Shown: positions 16,205 through 23,788, numbered from the stretch's first letter. The stretch is DNA of 29,372 bases from Verrucomicrobiota bacterium (GCA_023446735.1 JAEXPQ010000077.1:1-29372); one strand, 5' to 3'. A program made the numbers and translations. Notes: generated by a model not told the origin, from the sequence alone.

Positions 16205-17347
16205 ATGCCGTCGCACTTCGAACTCCTGCTCACCGACACCGCCACCGCCGCCCGCCGCGGCCGGCTGCGCACCCGCCACGGCACCATCGAGACGCCGATC
16301 TTCATGCCCGTCGGCACGCAGGCGACCGTGAAGGCCCTCACGCCCGCCCACCTGCGCGAGATCCACGCGCAGATCATCCTCGGCAACACCTACCATCTCA
16401 ACCTCCGCCCCGGCTCCGATCTCGTCGCCAAGCTCGGCGGCCTCCACCGCTTCATGGGCTGGGACGGCCCGATCCTCACCGACAGCGGCGGCTTCCAGGT
16501 CTTCTCGCTCGCGAAACTGCGCGACGTGCAGGAGGACGGCATCGCCTTCCAATCCCACCTCGACGGCGCCAACCTCTTCCTCGGCCCCCGCGAGGTCATG
16601 CGCATCCAGCAGAACCTCGGCTCCGACATCGCGATGGTCATCGACGAGTGCCCTCCGTGGCCCTGCACCCGCGACGAGGCCGCCGCCGCCGTCGCCCGCA
16701 GCCGCCGCTGGGCCGGCCAATGCCTCGCCATCGCCCGCGACACCGGCTGGCTCGACGCCGGCCACCACCTCTTCGGCATCGTCCAAGGCTCGACCTTCGC
16801 CGATCTCCGCGCCGAGGCCGCCGCCGGTCTCCGCGAACTGGATTTCCCCGGCTACGCCATCGGCGGCGTGAGCGTGGGCGAACCCGAGCCCGAGATGCTC
16901 CACCAGGTCGGCTGCACCGCCCCGCACCTGCCCGCCGACCGCCCGCGCTACGCCATGGGCCTCGGCACGCCCTCGCAGCTCCTGAAGATGATCGCGCTCG
17001 GCGTCGACATGTTCGACTGCGTGATGCCCTCGCGCGTCGCCCGCAACGGTCTCGTCTTCACCCCCGACGGCCCGATGAACCTGCGCAACGAGCGCTTCCG
17101 CGAGGACCCGCGCCCGATCGTCGACGGCCTCGACAACTACTGCTGCCGCCACTTCAGCCGCGCGTATCTGCGCCACCTGCACAACGCCGGCGAGCTGCTC
17201 GCCGGCACGCTGCTGACGATCCACAACCTGCACTTCTTCCTCGATCTCATGGCCCAGGCCCGCGCCCACCTCGAGGCCGGCGATTTCGCGAGCTGGTCCG
17301 CCGCCTGGATCAAGCGCTACGAAGCCGGCGCCGCGGAGAAGGAGTGA
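16205..17347 (+). CDS. tgt: Queuine/preQ1 tRNA-ribosyltransferase with altered zinc site
   Basis: TGT exchanges guanine 34 of GUN-anticodon tRNAs for preQ1 in the queuosine pathway. The 380-residue length is usual. Seen: ETPIFMPVGTQATVK, the substrate-binding LTDSGGFQVFSL with general base D93, FGIVQGS, GGVSVGE, and nucleophile D271 in MFDCVMPSRVARNG. The zinc site is unusual. Where Zymomonas TGT has C318, C320, C323 and H349, the aligned positions here are L309, N311, C314 and H340 (DGLDNYCCRHFSRAY). Two cysteines are lost and one extra, C313, appears next to C314. ATG 16205 fits the family start. No other queuosine gene is in the window. Its last 166 bp are duplicated downstream, beyond a toxin-antitoxin pair. 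Confidence 0.95.
   Translation: MPSHFELLLTDTATAARRGRLRTRHGTIETPIFMPVGTQATVKALTPAHLREIHAQIILGNTYHLNLRPGSDLVAKLGGLHRFMGWDGPILTDSGGFQVFSLAKLRDVQEDGIAFQSHLDGANLFLGPREVMRIQQNLGSDIAMVIDECPPWPCTRDEAAAAVARSRRWAGQCLAIARDTGWLDAGHHLFGIVQGSTFADLRAEAAAGLRELDFPGYAIGGVSVGEPEPEMLHQVGCTAPHLPADRPRYAMGLGTPSQLLKMIALGVDMFDCVMPSRVARNGLVFTPDGPMNLRNERFREDPRPIVDGLDNYCCRHFSRAYLRHLHNAGELLAGTLLTIHNLHFFLDLMAQARAHLEAGDFASWSAAWIKRYEAGAAEKE
17182..17347 (+). repeat. 166-bp direct repeat, copy A (3' end of intact tgt)
   Basis: The terminal 166 bp of tgt, including the stop codon, match 17922-18087 at 155 of 166 positions with no insertion or deletion. Most differences are synonymous. The two copies start 740 bp apart and enclose the toxin-antitoxin pair. 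Confidence 0.92.
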
Positions 17348-17414
17348 ACGGGCAGTTCACCAGACCGGAAACACCCGACTTGCCGCCGGTTGCGACGCTA
17401 CTACCGTCGCTGCC

Positions 17415-17627
17415 ATGAGCACCGTCCAAGAGATCCAAGAGGCCATCCTGCAGTTGCCTCCCCAAGATCGCGAGGCGCTGCGGCGTTGGCTCGACGCCAC
17501 CGAGGAAGAAACGCCCGAGATGCTCGCCGCCATCGACGAAGGGCTGCGCTCCTTGCGGGAAAAAGGCGTGATCCCGCTGGAGCAGGTTCGCCAGAACCTC
17601 GCGCAATGGGCTTCCAAGTCGGCCTAA
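17415..17627 (+). CDS. Antitoxin of a ParD/RelB-like type II toxin-antitoxin pair
   Basis: This 70-residue protein is helical and strongly charged. Residues 1-28 (MSTVQEIQEAILQLPPQDREALRRWL) match the common opening of small addiction-module antitoxins. Residues about 35-65 (MLAAIDEGLRSLREKGVIPLEQVRQNL) form the amphipathic tail expected to wrap the toxin. No clear DNA-binding ribbon-helix-helix is visible. The gene begins 68 bp after tgt and overlaps the toxin gene by 22 bp, the usual antitoxin-first arrangement with translational coupling. Its role is to neutralise the downstream toxin and probably co-regulate the pair. The exact antitoxin family is uncertain. Confidence 0.82.
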   Translation: MSTVQEIQEAILQLPPQDREALRRWLDATEEETPEMLAAIDEGLRSLREKGVIPLEQVRQNLAQWASKSA

Positions 17628-17905
17628 CCGAGCAGGCCCAGGCTGATTTGGGCGCAGTGGTCCGTTTCCTCGCCGAGAAGAACCCCGAAGCGGCGCTGCG
17701 CCTCGGCAACGAGATCCTCGACACCGCCCTCAGCCTCACGCTGTTCCCGCGCCGCGGGACTCCGGTGCGCCGCCGCCCCGGAGTGCGCAAGCTCACGCTC
17801 CGCCACTACCTGATCTTCTACCAAGTGAACGAAACCGCCCAGTGGGTGGAGGTCGTACGCATCTGGGATGGCCGACAGAACCCCGCCAGCCTGCGGCTCC
17901 CCTGA
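17606..17905 (+). CDS. ParE/RelE-superfamily toxin
   Basis: This 99-residue protein is of the RelE/ParE fold, nearer ParE. Residues 4-22 (QVGLTEQAQADLGAVVRFLAE) form the first strand and helix, and NPEAALRLGNEIL is the second helix. FPRRGTPVRRRPGVRKL and the strands HYLIFYQVNETAQWVEVVRIWDGR complete the pattern. ParE toxins poison gyrase and RelE toxins cleave mRNA on the ribosome; the RelE catalytic residues are not evident, so gyrase or an unknown target is more likely. ATG 17606 lies inside the antitoxin gene in another frame. The stop is followed after 16 bp by the duplicated tgt tail. Confidence 0.87.
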   Translation: MGFQVGLTEQAQADLGAVVRFLAEKNPEAALRLGNEILDTALSLTLFPRRGTPVRRRPGVRKLTLRHYLIFYQVNETAQWVEVVRIWDGRQNPASLRLP

Positions 17906-17921
17906 ACCCGTATTCTGGTCT

Positions 17922-18087
17922 CAACGCCGGCGAGAGGCTCGCCGGCACACTGCTGACGATCCACAACCTGCACTTCCTCCTTGATCTCATGGCCCAGGCC
18001 CGTGCGCACCTCGAAGCCGGCGATTTCGCAAGCTGGTCCGCCGCCTGGATCAAGCGCTACGAAGCCGGCGCCGCGGAGCGGGAGTGA
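17922..18087 (+). pseudogene. Duplicated 3' fragment of tgt (copy B)
   Basis: This encodes only the last 54 residues of TGT, from N-A-G-E-R-L-A-G to A-A-E-R-E and a stop, in an intact frame but with no start region of its own. Compared with tgt it has 11 base changes in 166 and three amino-acid changes (L to R, F to L, K to R). A frame runs through it from inside the toxin gene (81 codons), but that ORF is out of frame with the toxin and starts in foreign sequence, so it is not called a gene. The fragment cannot be a functional enzyme. Confidence 0.9.
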
Positions 18088-18104
18088 GCGGGACGCGCAA
18101 GCCT

Positions 18105-18145
18105 CACGGCTTCCGCTACACCAGCTCTCCATAGCGGAACGCGTG
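18105..18145. repeat. Inverted repeat with TTCCGCTA/TAGCGGAA core
   Basis: The 14-bp arms 18105-18118 and 18132-18145 are reverse complements at 12 of 14 positions, with a perfect 8-bp inner TTCCGCTA/TAGCGGAA and a 13-nt loop. It lies just after the duplicated tgt tail and before the convergent oxidase remnant. It may act as a terminator for both sides. A second hairpin with the same core is at 21260-21290. Confidence 0.5.
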
Positions 18146-18177
18146 AGCGTTTCGCCCGCCGCCTCACCCGCCCCCGC

Positions 18178-18310
18178 TCATTTGTGACCCCACAACAGCA
18201 CGACCTCGACGCGCTTGTGCTTCCAGACTTCGAAGCGCGTGAAGAGCTTGCCGGGGTTCATGATCGCATACGGATCGAGCGCCTGCTTCACCGCGATCAT
18301 CGCGTGGACG
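18178..18310 (-). pseudogene. C-terminal remnant of an FAD-linked oxidase (GlcD/D-lactate dehydrogenase-like)
   Basis: Reading the minus strand in one frame gives MIAVKQALDPYAIMNPGKLF followed by TRFEVWKHKRVEVVLLWGHK and a TGA at 18180-18178. The segment 'K-x-A-L-DP-x-x-I-MNPGK-x-F' is the C-terminal signature of FAD-binding oxidases of the glycolate oxidase / D-lactate dehydrogenase type. No upstream domain is present: homology stops near 18310 and a lipoprotein gene begins beyond 18452. It is therefore a truncated relic of about 44 codons. From about 18311 to 18451 I see no gene. Confidence 0.7.
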
Positions 18311-18451
18311 CAGGCTTGGCATCCTCAAACGAGGAAAGCGGCGTCCCCACCAGTCCGATGCGACGCACGCCCGAGATTGCGCCGCAGAGCAAAAGTCCCG
18401 ATACCGCGGACCTGACCGTCAGCGCGGTCGCGCGCCCGCGGCAGGCGAACC

Positions 18452-19012
18452 TCACTCGGCCGGCTTCTCGGCGGCCGGGGCGCTCTCTTCCGGAAGCGGC
18501 GCGGCGCCGGGCAACGAGATGGAAACCGATCCCGGTGTCGTCGGCGCGGCCTCGACCGCGGGCGCGGCCTTCACGGCGGACTCCGGCGCGGATTCCCCGG
18601 CCGGGGCGCTCGACGCGACGTCCGCCACTGTCACCTCGCCGGCCTTGGAATCGTAGATAAACCGTTTGCCGCGGGGTGCCGCCGGCAGCTTCGGCAGGTA
18701 GCGGGTCTCGACGAGTTCGTCGAGGGTGCGCGGGAGGCGGCCCTCGATCACATTGAACTGCTGCACCGCCTGATTGAGCGTCAACAGGCCGGTGACCTCG
18801 GCGGCCTTCTTCTCCGACTTGTCCAACGTGTGCGCGTAATCGGCCAGCGGGCCCTTTGCCTCGGGCGTCTTCGCGTTCCCGGAAGCCGGGGCGGTGGGCG
18901 CCGCGCCGGGCTTGGCGGGAGTCGCGCCGGCCGGTCGACGTTTCTCGGGACACCCGGTCAACACCAACGCCGCCGCCGCCATCGTTCCGAAAAGCCAAAG
19001 ACGCGATTTCAT
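18452..19012 (-). CDS. Lipoprotein with pseudopilin-like segment
   Basis: This 186-residue protein has a lipoprotein signal (MKSRLWLFGTMAAAALVLTGC) with lipobox LTGC and lipidated C21, so it should be membrane-anchored outside the cytoplasm. A Pro/Ala-rich linker follows to about residue 55. The folded core (about 60-125) reads LTLNQAVQQFNVIEGRLPRTLDELVETRYLPKLPAAPRGKRFIYD. This resembles the C-terminal part of type II secretion pseudopilins ('P-x-x-L-x-E-L-x-x-x-Y-L-x-x-L-P-x-x-P-x-G-x-x-x-x-Y'), a pattern familiar from Verrucomicrobiota proteins. The tail is low-complexity Ala/Pro/Glu. ATG 19012 has an AGGA 8 nt upstream; an ATG three codons earlier leaves no room for that site. Function unknown. 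Confidence 0.82.
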   Translation of the reverse strand: MKSRLWLFGTMAAAALVLTGCPEKRRPAGATPAKPGAAPTAPASGNAKTPEAKGPLADYAHTLDKSEKKAAEVTGLLTLNQAVQQFNVIEGRLPRTLDELVETRYLPKLPAAPRGKRFIYDSKAGEVTVADVASSAPAGESAPESAVKAAPAVEAAPTTPGSVSISLPGAAPLPEESAPAAEKPAE

Positions 19013-19107
19013 GCGCGCCATCCTGCGAAGCGGTGCGCGCCGCGCAAGCCCGCGCCGACCCGCCGCCGGGGATTGTCATCGGTTTCGCACACGTTTGAAT
19101 CCCGCCG

Positions 19108-19638
19108 ATGCCCGCCCGTTCTCCCGAGCTCCGGTTTCAGCGTCTGCTGCGGCTCGCCCAGTTCGACGCCCTCTCCCTGCTCGTAGTCGCGACACCGGCG
19201 ACACTGGGCGCCGCCCTCGGCGGCGAATGGACGGTCGCCGCGATTGGAGCCGGGGTCGTCGGTTGTGGCTCGCTGGAATGGCGAGGGCAGAAGCAACTGC
19301 GGCTCGGTGCGGCCGCCGGGCTCGGCTGGATGGTCGTGGCCCAGCTCGTCTGCCTCGGGCTGCTCCTGCTCTACGCCTGGCGGCTCGCCCACCTGGACAA
19401 CGCCTCCCACCTCCTCGCGCTGCTGCCCGCCTTCGCGCGCGCCCAACTCGACTCGTTCCTCCTCTACCCGGAAGAGATCGACCACCTGTTCCTGCTCGCC
19501 CAGCGCCTCACCGCCGGCGCGATCGCGCTCACCGCCACGCTCTACCAGGGCGGCCTGGCGTTCCACTATCTGCGCTCGCGCGCGCTTGTCCGCTCCGTCC
19601 TCGCCACGCCACCGGTGCTGCGGCCGTCGCTCGGCTGA
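19108..19638 (+). CDS. Small integral membrane protein of unknown function
   Basis: This 176-residue protein has about four hydrophobic helices: near 22-40 (ALSLLVVATPATLGAAL), 42-57 (VAAIGAGVVGCGSL), 68-92 (AAGLGWMVVAQLVCLGLLLLYAW) and 132-152 (LTAGAIALTATLYQGGLAFHYL). A soluble loop between helices 3 and 4 contains ARAQLDSFLLYPEEIDHLFLL. The N-terminus is basic, suggesting an inside orientation. I recognise no family. It is divergent from the lipoprotein gene, with 95 bp between starts, and is followed 185 bp later by the MBL-fold gene on the same strand. Confidence 0.78.
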   Translation: MPARSPELRFQRLLRLAQFDALSLLVVATPATLGAALGGEWTVAAIGAGVVGCGSLEWRGQKQLRLGAAAGLGWMVVAQLVCLGLLLLYAWRLAHLDNASHLLALLPAFARAQLDSFLLYPEEIDHLFLLAQRLTAGAIALTATLYQGGLAFHYLRSRALVRSVLATPPVLRPSLG

Positions 19639-19823
19639 GTCGATCGGTCGAAGAGGGACCGAGAAGATGAGTGTCGCGAGCCCGCGCAACACCGGGGCCG
19701 CCCGAGCGTGGCCGGGAAAGACGTTTCGCGCAGATGGGGTTTGTGCGCACGGCCGCCTTGCCCATGTTCCCGGGAAAACTTGCGCGTCCGCCGCTCCGGC
19801 TGCGGCCGTTCCCACTCCTCCCA

Positions 19824-21182
19824 ATGAAACTTCTCGACCTCAACCGGCACGGCGGCATCGGCGCCAGCTGCCACCTCATCCAACTCGGCGACGTCCGCAT
19901 CGTGATCGACTGCGGCCTGCACCCGAAGCTCAGCGGCCCCGAGGCCACACCGGACCTCACCCCGCTCGCCGGTCTCGAGGTCGACCTGATCATCGTCACC
20001 CACTGCCACCTCGACCACATCGGCTCGCTGCCGCTGCTGCTCCGCCAGCAGCTCCGCGCCCCGGTCGTGATGTCCGCCTCCAGCGCGCTGCTCTTGGCCC
20101 GCATGCTCCACAACTCGGTGAGCGTGATGGAACGTCAGCGCGAGGAGCAGGCCCGCAACGATCTCCCGCTCTTCTCCCACGAGGAGGTCGACCGCTGCGC
20201 GCAGCGCTTCCACTCCCTCGCCTTCGGCCAGACGCGCAAGATCAGCGGCGAGAAGGACGACGTGGAGGTCACGCTCCACCCCGCCGGCCATGTCGCCGGC
20301 GCGGCCGCCGTGGAGCTCAAGCACAAGGGCCGCCGCATCTTCTTCACCGGCGACGTGCTCTTCGACAGCCAGCGCACCGTGCCCGGCGCCCGTTTCCCCA
20401 GCGGCCATTTCGACACCATCGTGACGGAGACCACCCGCGGCGCCACCGACCGCCCCGCCGGCAAGGAACGCGAGGCCGAGATCAACCGCCTGCTCGACAC
20501 GATCAACCGCACCATCGCCCGCAACGGCTCGGTCCTCATCCCGGTCTTCGCGCTCGGCCGTCACCAGGAACTGCTGACCATCTTCCACGACGCCCGCGAG
20601 AACCGTCGCCTAGCCCGGTGCCCGATCTACTCCTCCGGCCTCGGCATGGACCTCTGCGACTATTTCGACGACGTCGCCAAGAAGACCCGCCACATCAACT
20701 TCAGCCGCACCGTCCTCAAGGCGCTCAAGGTCCAGCAGACGCCGAAGAAGCTCATCCCCGGCGTCGATCCGCGCCAGAACGGCATCTACCTGCTCAGCAG
20801 CGGCATGGTCGTGGAACGCACGCCCTCGTACCTCATGGCGTCATGCCTGGCCGGGCACGCGCACAACACGATCGCCTTCGTGGGCTACAGCGACCCGGAC
20901 ACGCCCGGCGGCCAGCTCCAAGTCTCGCATCGCGGCGACAAGTTCCTCTTCGCCGCGCTCGACACCGAGGTGAAGCTCAACTGCGAGATCGAGCGCTTCG
21001 AGCTCAGCGGCCATGCCGACCGCGAGGAGCTCGTCGACTTCGCGCTGCGCCGCGACCCGCGCGCCATCGTGCTCAACCACGGCGACCCGGAGGCGCGCGC
21101 GTGGTTCGCCGCCGAGTTCGCGCGCTCGGCTCCGCACATCAAGGTCACCGATCCGACCCCGCTCGTACCGGTCGAGATCTGA
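19824..21182 (+). CDS. Beta-CASP metallo-beta-lactamase-fold RNase-like protein
   Basis: This 452-residue protein belongs to the CPSF73/YSH1-like MBL family with a beta-CASP insert; characterised members are RNA endo- or exonucleases. Zinc-ligand motif 2 is H60-C-H62-L-D64-H65-I-G-S, followed by HPAGHVAGAAA (motif 3) and FFTGDVLFD (motif 4). The beta-CASP region runs from about 200 to 370, with TETTRGATDRP, GSVLIPVFALGRHQELL, ISSGM-type YLLSSGMVVERTP and IAFVGYSDPDTPGG. The C-terminal motif LSGHADREELVDF and VLNHGDPEA complete the family. The ATG at 19824 (MKLLDLNRHGGIGASCHLI) is chosen because MBL homology starts there; an in-frame upstream ATG at 19671 adds non-homologous sequence. Its RNA target is unknown. 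Confidence 0.92.
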   Translation: MKLLDLNRHGGIGASCHLIQLGDVRIVIDCGLHPKLSGPEATPDLTPLAGLEVDLIIVTHCHLDHIGSLPLLLRQQLRAPVVMSASSALLLARMLHNSVSVMERQREEQARNDLPLFSHEEVDRCAQRFHSLAFGQTRKISGEKDDVEVTLHPAGHVAGAAAVELKHKGRRIFFTGDVLFDSQRTVPGARFPSGHFDTIVTETTRGATDRPAGKEREAEINRLLDTINRTIARNGSVLIPVFALGRHQELLTIFHDARENRRLARCPIYSSGLGMDLCDYFDDVAKKTRHINFSRTVLKALKVQQTPKKLIPGVDPRQNGIYLLSSGMVVERTPSYLMASCLAGHAHNTIAFVGYSDPDTPGGQLQVSHRGDKFLFAALDTEVKLNCEIERFELSGHADREELVDFALRRDPRAIVLNHGDPEARAWFAAEFARSAPHIKVTDPTPLVPVEI

Positions 21183-21259
21183 GCCCGGAAAGCACGAGGC
21201 TCGGCAGCGAAACGCGTCCGCAACCCAGAACACAGAGCCGACGCGCGGACGACCGACCG

Positions 21260-21290
21260 GCGTAGCGGGAATTAGGACATTCCGCTACGC
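21260..21290. terminator. Hairpin between convergent MBL and recN genes
   Basis: Arms 21260-21272 and 21279-21290 pair over 12 bp with one bulged G and a 6-nt loop, in the 234-bp gap between two convergent stops. There is no T-tract. The arms share the TTCCGCTA/TAGCGG core with the hairpin at 18105-18145, so it may be either a bidirectional terminator or a copy of a small palindromic repeat. Confidence 0.5.
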
Positions 21291-21405
21291 GGAACCTGAA
21301 ACCGGTGACCCCGAATCAGGAACGTCGAGCTCTGAATCCAAAACTCTGGGCCCCAAGCCCTGAACGCTGAACACTGAACCCTAAGCTCTGGACCCAAATC
21401 CCGCC
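21291..21405. repeat. Degenerate iterated short words (CTGAAC / CTCTGG type)
   Basis: This intergenic stretch is built of overlapping variants of a 6-8 nt word: CTGAA occurs six times (in CCTGAAAC, CTCTGAATC, CCTGAACG, GCTGAACA, ACTGAACC and similar), mixed with AACTCTGGG and AGCTCTGGA. It is less GC-rich than its flanks and has no ORF of interest. It lies between the convergent MBL and recN genes. Confidence 0.5.
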
Positions 21406-21416
21406 GCGCGTCGCGG

Positions 21417-23078
21417 TCACGCGCGCAGGAGTTCCTCGGCGTGCTGCAACGCGGCCTTGGCGGTGCGGTCGCCCAACATGCGCGCGAGCTCGGATACGCG
21501 GTCCTTCTTCGTCGCGTGGATCGCGCGGATCGCGACCTCGGCCCGCTCGCCGCTCTGGTCCTTCTCGACCACGAGATGGCTGGCCGCCTGGGCGGCGACC
21601 TGCGGCAGATGCGTCACGCAAAGAACCTGATGTTTCTTCGCAATGCCGGCCATGCGCTCGCCCACGATGCGGCCGATCTCGCCGCCCACGTTGGCGTCGA
21701 CCTCGTCGAAGACGAGCAGCGGCACGTTGTCGAGGTCGGCCAGGACGGTCTTCAACGCGAGCATCACGCGCGCGAGCTCGCCGCTGGAGGCGATCTTGTG
21801 CAGCGGCAACGGCGCCTCGCCGACGTTCGGCGAGAACAGGAACTCCGCCGCGCAATCGCCGGCCGGACCGAGCTCGGGCTCGGTCGTAAGCCGCACGGTG
21901 AAATCCGCCTTCTTGAAACCGAGCTCCGCGATGCGTTTCGCGGCCGCCTTCGCCAGCTCCCGCGCCGCCTTCTCCCGGGTCGTCCGCAGCTCCCGCGCGA
22001 TCGCCAGCGCCGCGGCCTTCGCCTGCGCGATCTCCCGGCCGAGACGCGCCATCGTGCCGGCGAGGTCGCCCTGCACGGCGAGCCGTTGGCGCATCTCCTC
22101 CGCCGCGGCCCGCACCGCCGCCACGGAGCCGCCGTATTTGCGCTTCGCATCCAGCCACGCGTTCATGCGCTGCGTGAGCGTCTCCATCTGTTCGGGTTCG
22201 AACGAGAAATCCCCCCCGAGCGACTCGAACTCGCGGCCAAGATCCTCGACCTCGAACGACAGCGCCGCGAGCCGGTCCACGAGCGCCTTGCTCGACGGGT
22301 CGAGCTGCTCGAGCGCGCGGCCCTCGCGCACCAGCGGCGCGAGGCGGCCGAGCAGGCCGTCGTCGCCGCTGAGCCCGTCGGCCACCGCCCGCGCGGCGTT
22401 GAGCAGTTCCTGCGCGCTGTTCATCCGCTGGAAATCGCGCTCCAGCGCCTCGACGTTCTCGTCGCTCAGCCCGAGCCCGTCGATCGATTCGAGTTCGGCC
22501 CGGAGGTACTCGATCTGGTCCGGGGAAAGCTTGGTCTCATGCGCGAGCCGTTCGGCCTCGGCGGCCAGTTCGCGCCATTTCCCGAAGGCGGTGCGGTAGC
22601 GGGCGAGCTCCGACGCGTTGGCGGCGAACAGGTCGAGCAGCTCGAGCTGGCAGCCGGCCTTGAGCAGGCGGCGCGGTTCGCCCGGGCCGTGGAAATCGAT
22701 CCAGCGCTCGCCCAACTCCTGCAGGGCCGCGAGCGTCGCCAGCGCGCCGTTGACGGCGATGCGCGGGGCCTTTTCCCGCGCCAGAGTGCGCTTCAGCAAC
22801 AGCACGCCGTCCTCGCAGCGGGGCAGCTCGAGGCGGTCCAGGGCGGCATCGAGCTCGGCCGTGTGTTCGAAATGCAGCGACGCCTCCACCTCGCAGGCCG
22901 CCGCGCCCTGGCGGATCACGGTCTTGTCGACGCGCGCGCCGGCGAGCAACTGCAGGGCCCCGAGGAGGATGCTCTTGCCCGCCCCGGTTTCACCGGTCAC
23001 GGCCGTGAAGCCCGGCCCAAATTCCAGCTCGACCGAGTCGAGCAGCGCGAGGTTGCGGATGCGGAGGTACTGGAGCAC
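21417..23078 (-). CDS. recN: DNA repair protein RecN
   Basis: RecN is an SMC-like ATPase that helps repair DNA double-strand breaks. The 553-residue length is typical. Walker A is GETGAGKS at 29-36, in GFTAVTGETGAGKSILLGAL. The central region (about 150-350) is coiled coil. The ABC signature SSGELARVMLALK is at about 431-443, Walker B LLVFDEVD at about 454-461, and a switch histidine follows in VLCVTHLPQVAAQA. The start is GTG at 23078, giving MLQYLRIRNLALLDSVELEF, the family N-terminus; an ATG 39 codons upstream adds non-homologous sequence. I saw no clear LexA box upstream. Confidence 0.96.
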   Translation of the reverse strand: MLQYLRIRNLALLDSVELEFGPGFTAVTGETGAGKSILLGALQLLAGARVDKTVIRQGAAACEVEASLHFEHTAELDAALDRLELPRCEDGVLLLKRTLAREKAPRIAVNGALATLAALQELGERWIDFHGPGEPRRLLKAGCQLELLDLFAANASELARYRTAFGKWRELAAEAERLAHETKLSPDQIEYLRAELESIDGLGLSDENVEALERDFQRMNSAQELLNAARAVADGLSGDDGLLGRLAPLVREGRALEQLDPSSKALVDRLAALSFEVEDLGREFESLGGDFSFEPEQMETLTQRMNAWLDAKRKYGGSVAAVRAAAEEMRQRLAVQGDLAGTMARLGREIAQAKAAALAIARELRTTREKAARELAKAAAKRIAELGFKKADFTVRLTTEPELGPAGDCAAEFLFSPNVGEAPLPLHKIASSGELARVMLALKTVLADLDNVPLLVFDEVDANVGGEIGRIVGERMAGIAKKHQVLCVTHLPQVAAQAASHLVVEKDQSGERAEVAIRAIHATKKDRVSELARMLGDRTAKAALQHAEELLRA

Positions 23079-23380
23079 GCCGCCACGCAAGAGAAGCGGC
23101 CGGGCGGCGTCAAAGCCGCAGATGGGCGCGACCGGAAGCGGTCTCGGGCAACGGACGCCCTCCCGGCAAAACGCGCGCAGCAACGGCCAGCACATGCTCC
23201 TCGCTTGCGGAAGGGTCGGCGCTTGCCGCCGGACCGTGTGCGCTCTGCGGGCGTCGAGGACGCGGTCCGCGGGCGAGCCGCGCCCCTACCACAAGCACAC
23301 CTCCAGGCCGGGCGGCGAAACGCGCCGCATCGATCCCGGCGAGGGCGACAGATCACGCCCGCCGCCGCTAACGCGCCGGC
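23079..23380. other. Intergenic region upstream of recN, no gene seen
   Basis: About 300 bp between the recN start and the stop of the next gene. Frames through it are Arg/Pro-rich and not protein-like. It contains a GC-rich block (about 23244-23290) with GACGCGGTCCGCGGGCGAG followed by CCGCGCCCCTACC, which looks like an interspersed intergenic sequence. No convincing promoter or RNA gene is visible. Confidence 0.5.
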
Positions 23381-23788
23381 TCACGCGACCGCGTCGAGCC
23401 TCGTCCCGAGGTTCGCGGCGCGCCCGGCGGTGGCAGAACGCCCGGCCCGGTTGTACACGCGCGCCGCCTGCGCGAGCCGCCAATCGCGCGGCACCACCGA
23501 CGCCTCCAGCGCCGGACGAAGCTCCTCGGCATCACCGGTGTAGCCGAAACGCGAATCGTCGCCGGTCGACGACTGTTCGTAGCGGATCACCCCCGCCTCG
23601 CCCGGATCCTCCGGCGCCGGAAGGCGGCGACGCTCGCGCGACTCGAGATCGAGCGTCGCGTTCTCCGCCCCCGCTCCGGCCGGCGGGCCGCGCTCAGTGG
23701 CCGCGTTGCGATGGCGCGCACCGGTGTGCACCGCGACCTCCAACCGGAGGTGCGAATAGATGTCCACACTGGTGATTCGCTCGATCAT
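23381..23788 (-). CDS. Hypothetical protein next to PP2C phosphatase gene
   Basis: A 135-residue product from ATG 23788 (MIERITSVDIYSHLRLEVAVHTG). No family recognised and no signal peptide or membrane helix. The N-terminal 25 residues look like a genuine beta-strand-forming sequence. The middle is rich in Glu, Gly and Pro (ERGPPAGAGAENATLDLESRER). The C-terminus (LAQAARVYNRAGRSATAGRAANLGTRLDA) is helical and repetitive. The gene lies 75 bp downstream of the phosphatase gene on the same strand. The codon pattern is plausible, but it could be a chance ORF in GC-rich DNA. Confidence 0.5.
   Translation of the reverse strand: MIERITSVDIYSHLRLEVAVHTGARHRNAATERGPPAGAGAENATLDLESRERRRLPAPEDPGEAGVIRYEQSSTGDDSRFGYTGDAEELRPALEASVVPRDWRLAQAARVYNRAGRSATAGRAANLGTRLDAVA

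Noticed and set aside
17842..18087. 81-codon frame ending in the tgt-like tail, as a separate gene
   Set aside because: It starts out of frame inside the toxin gene and only contains a duplicated gene fragment.
21441..23543. 700-codon plus-strand frame opposite recN
   Set aside because: Antisense shadow of recN, which carries Walker A, signature and Walker B motifs.
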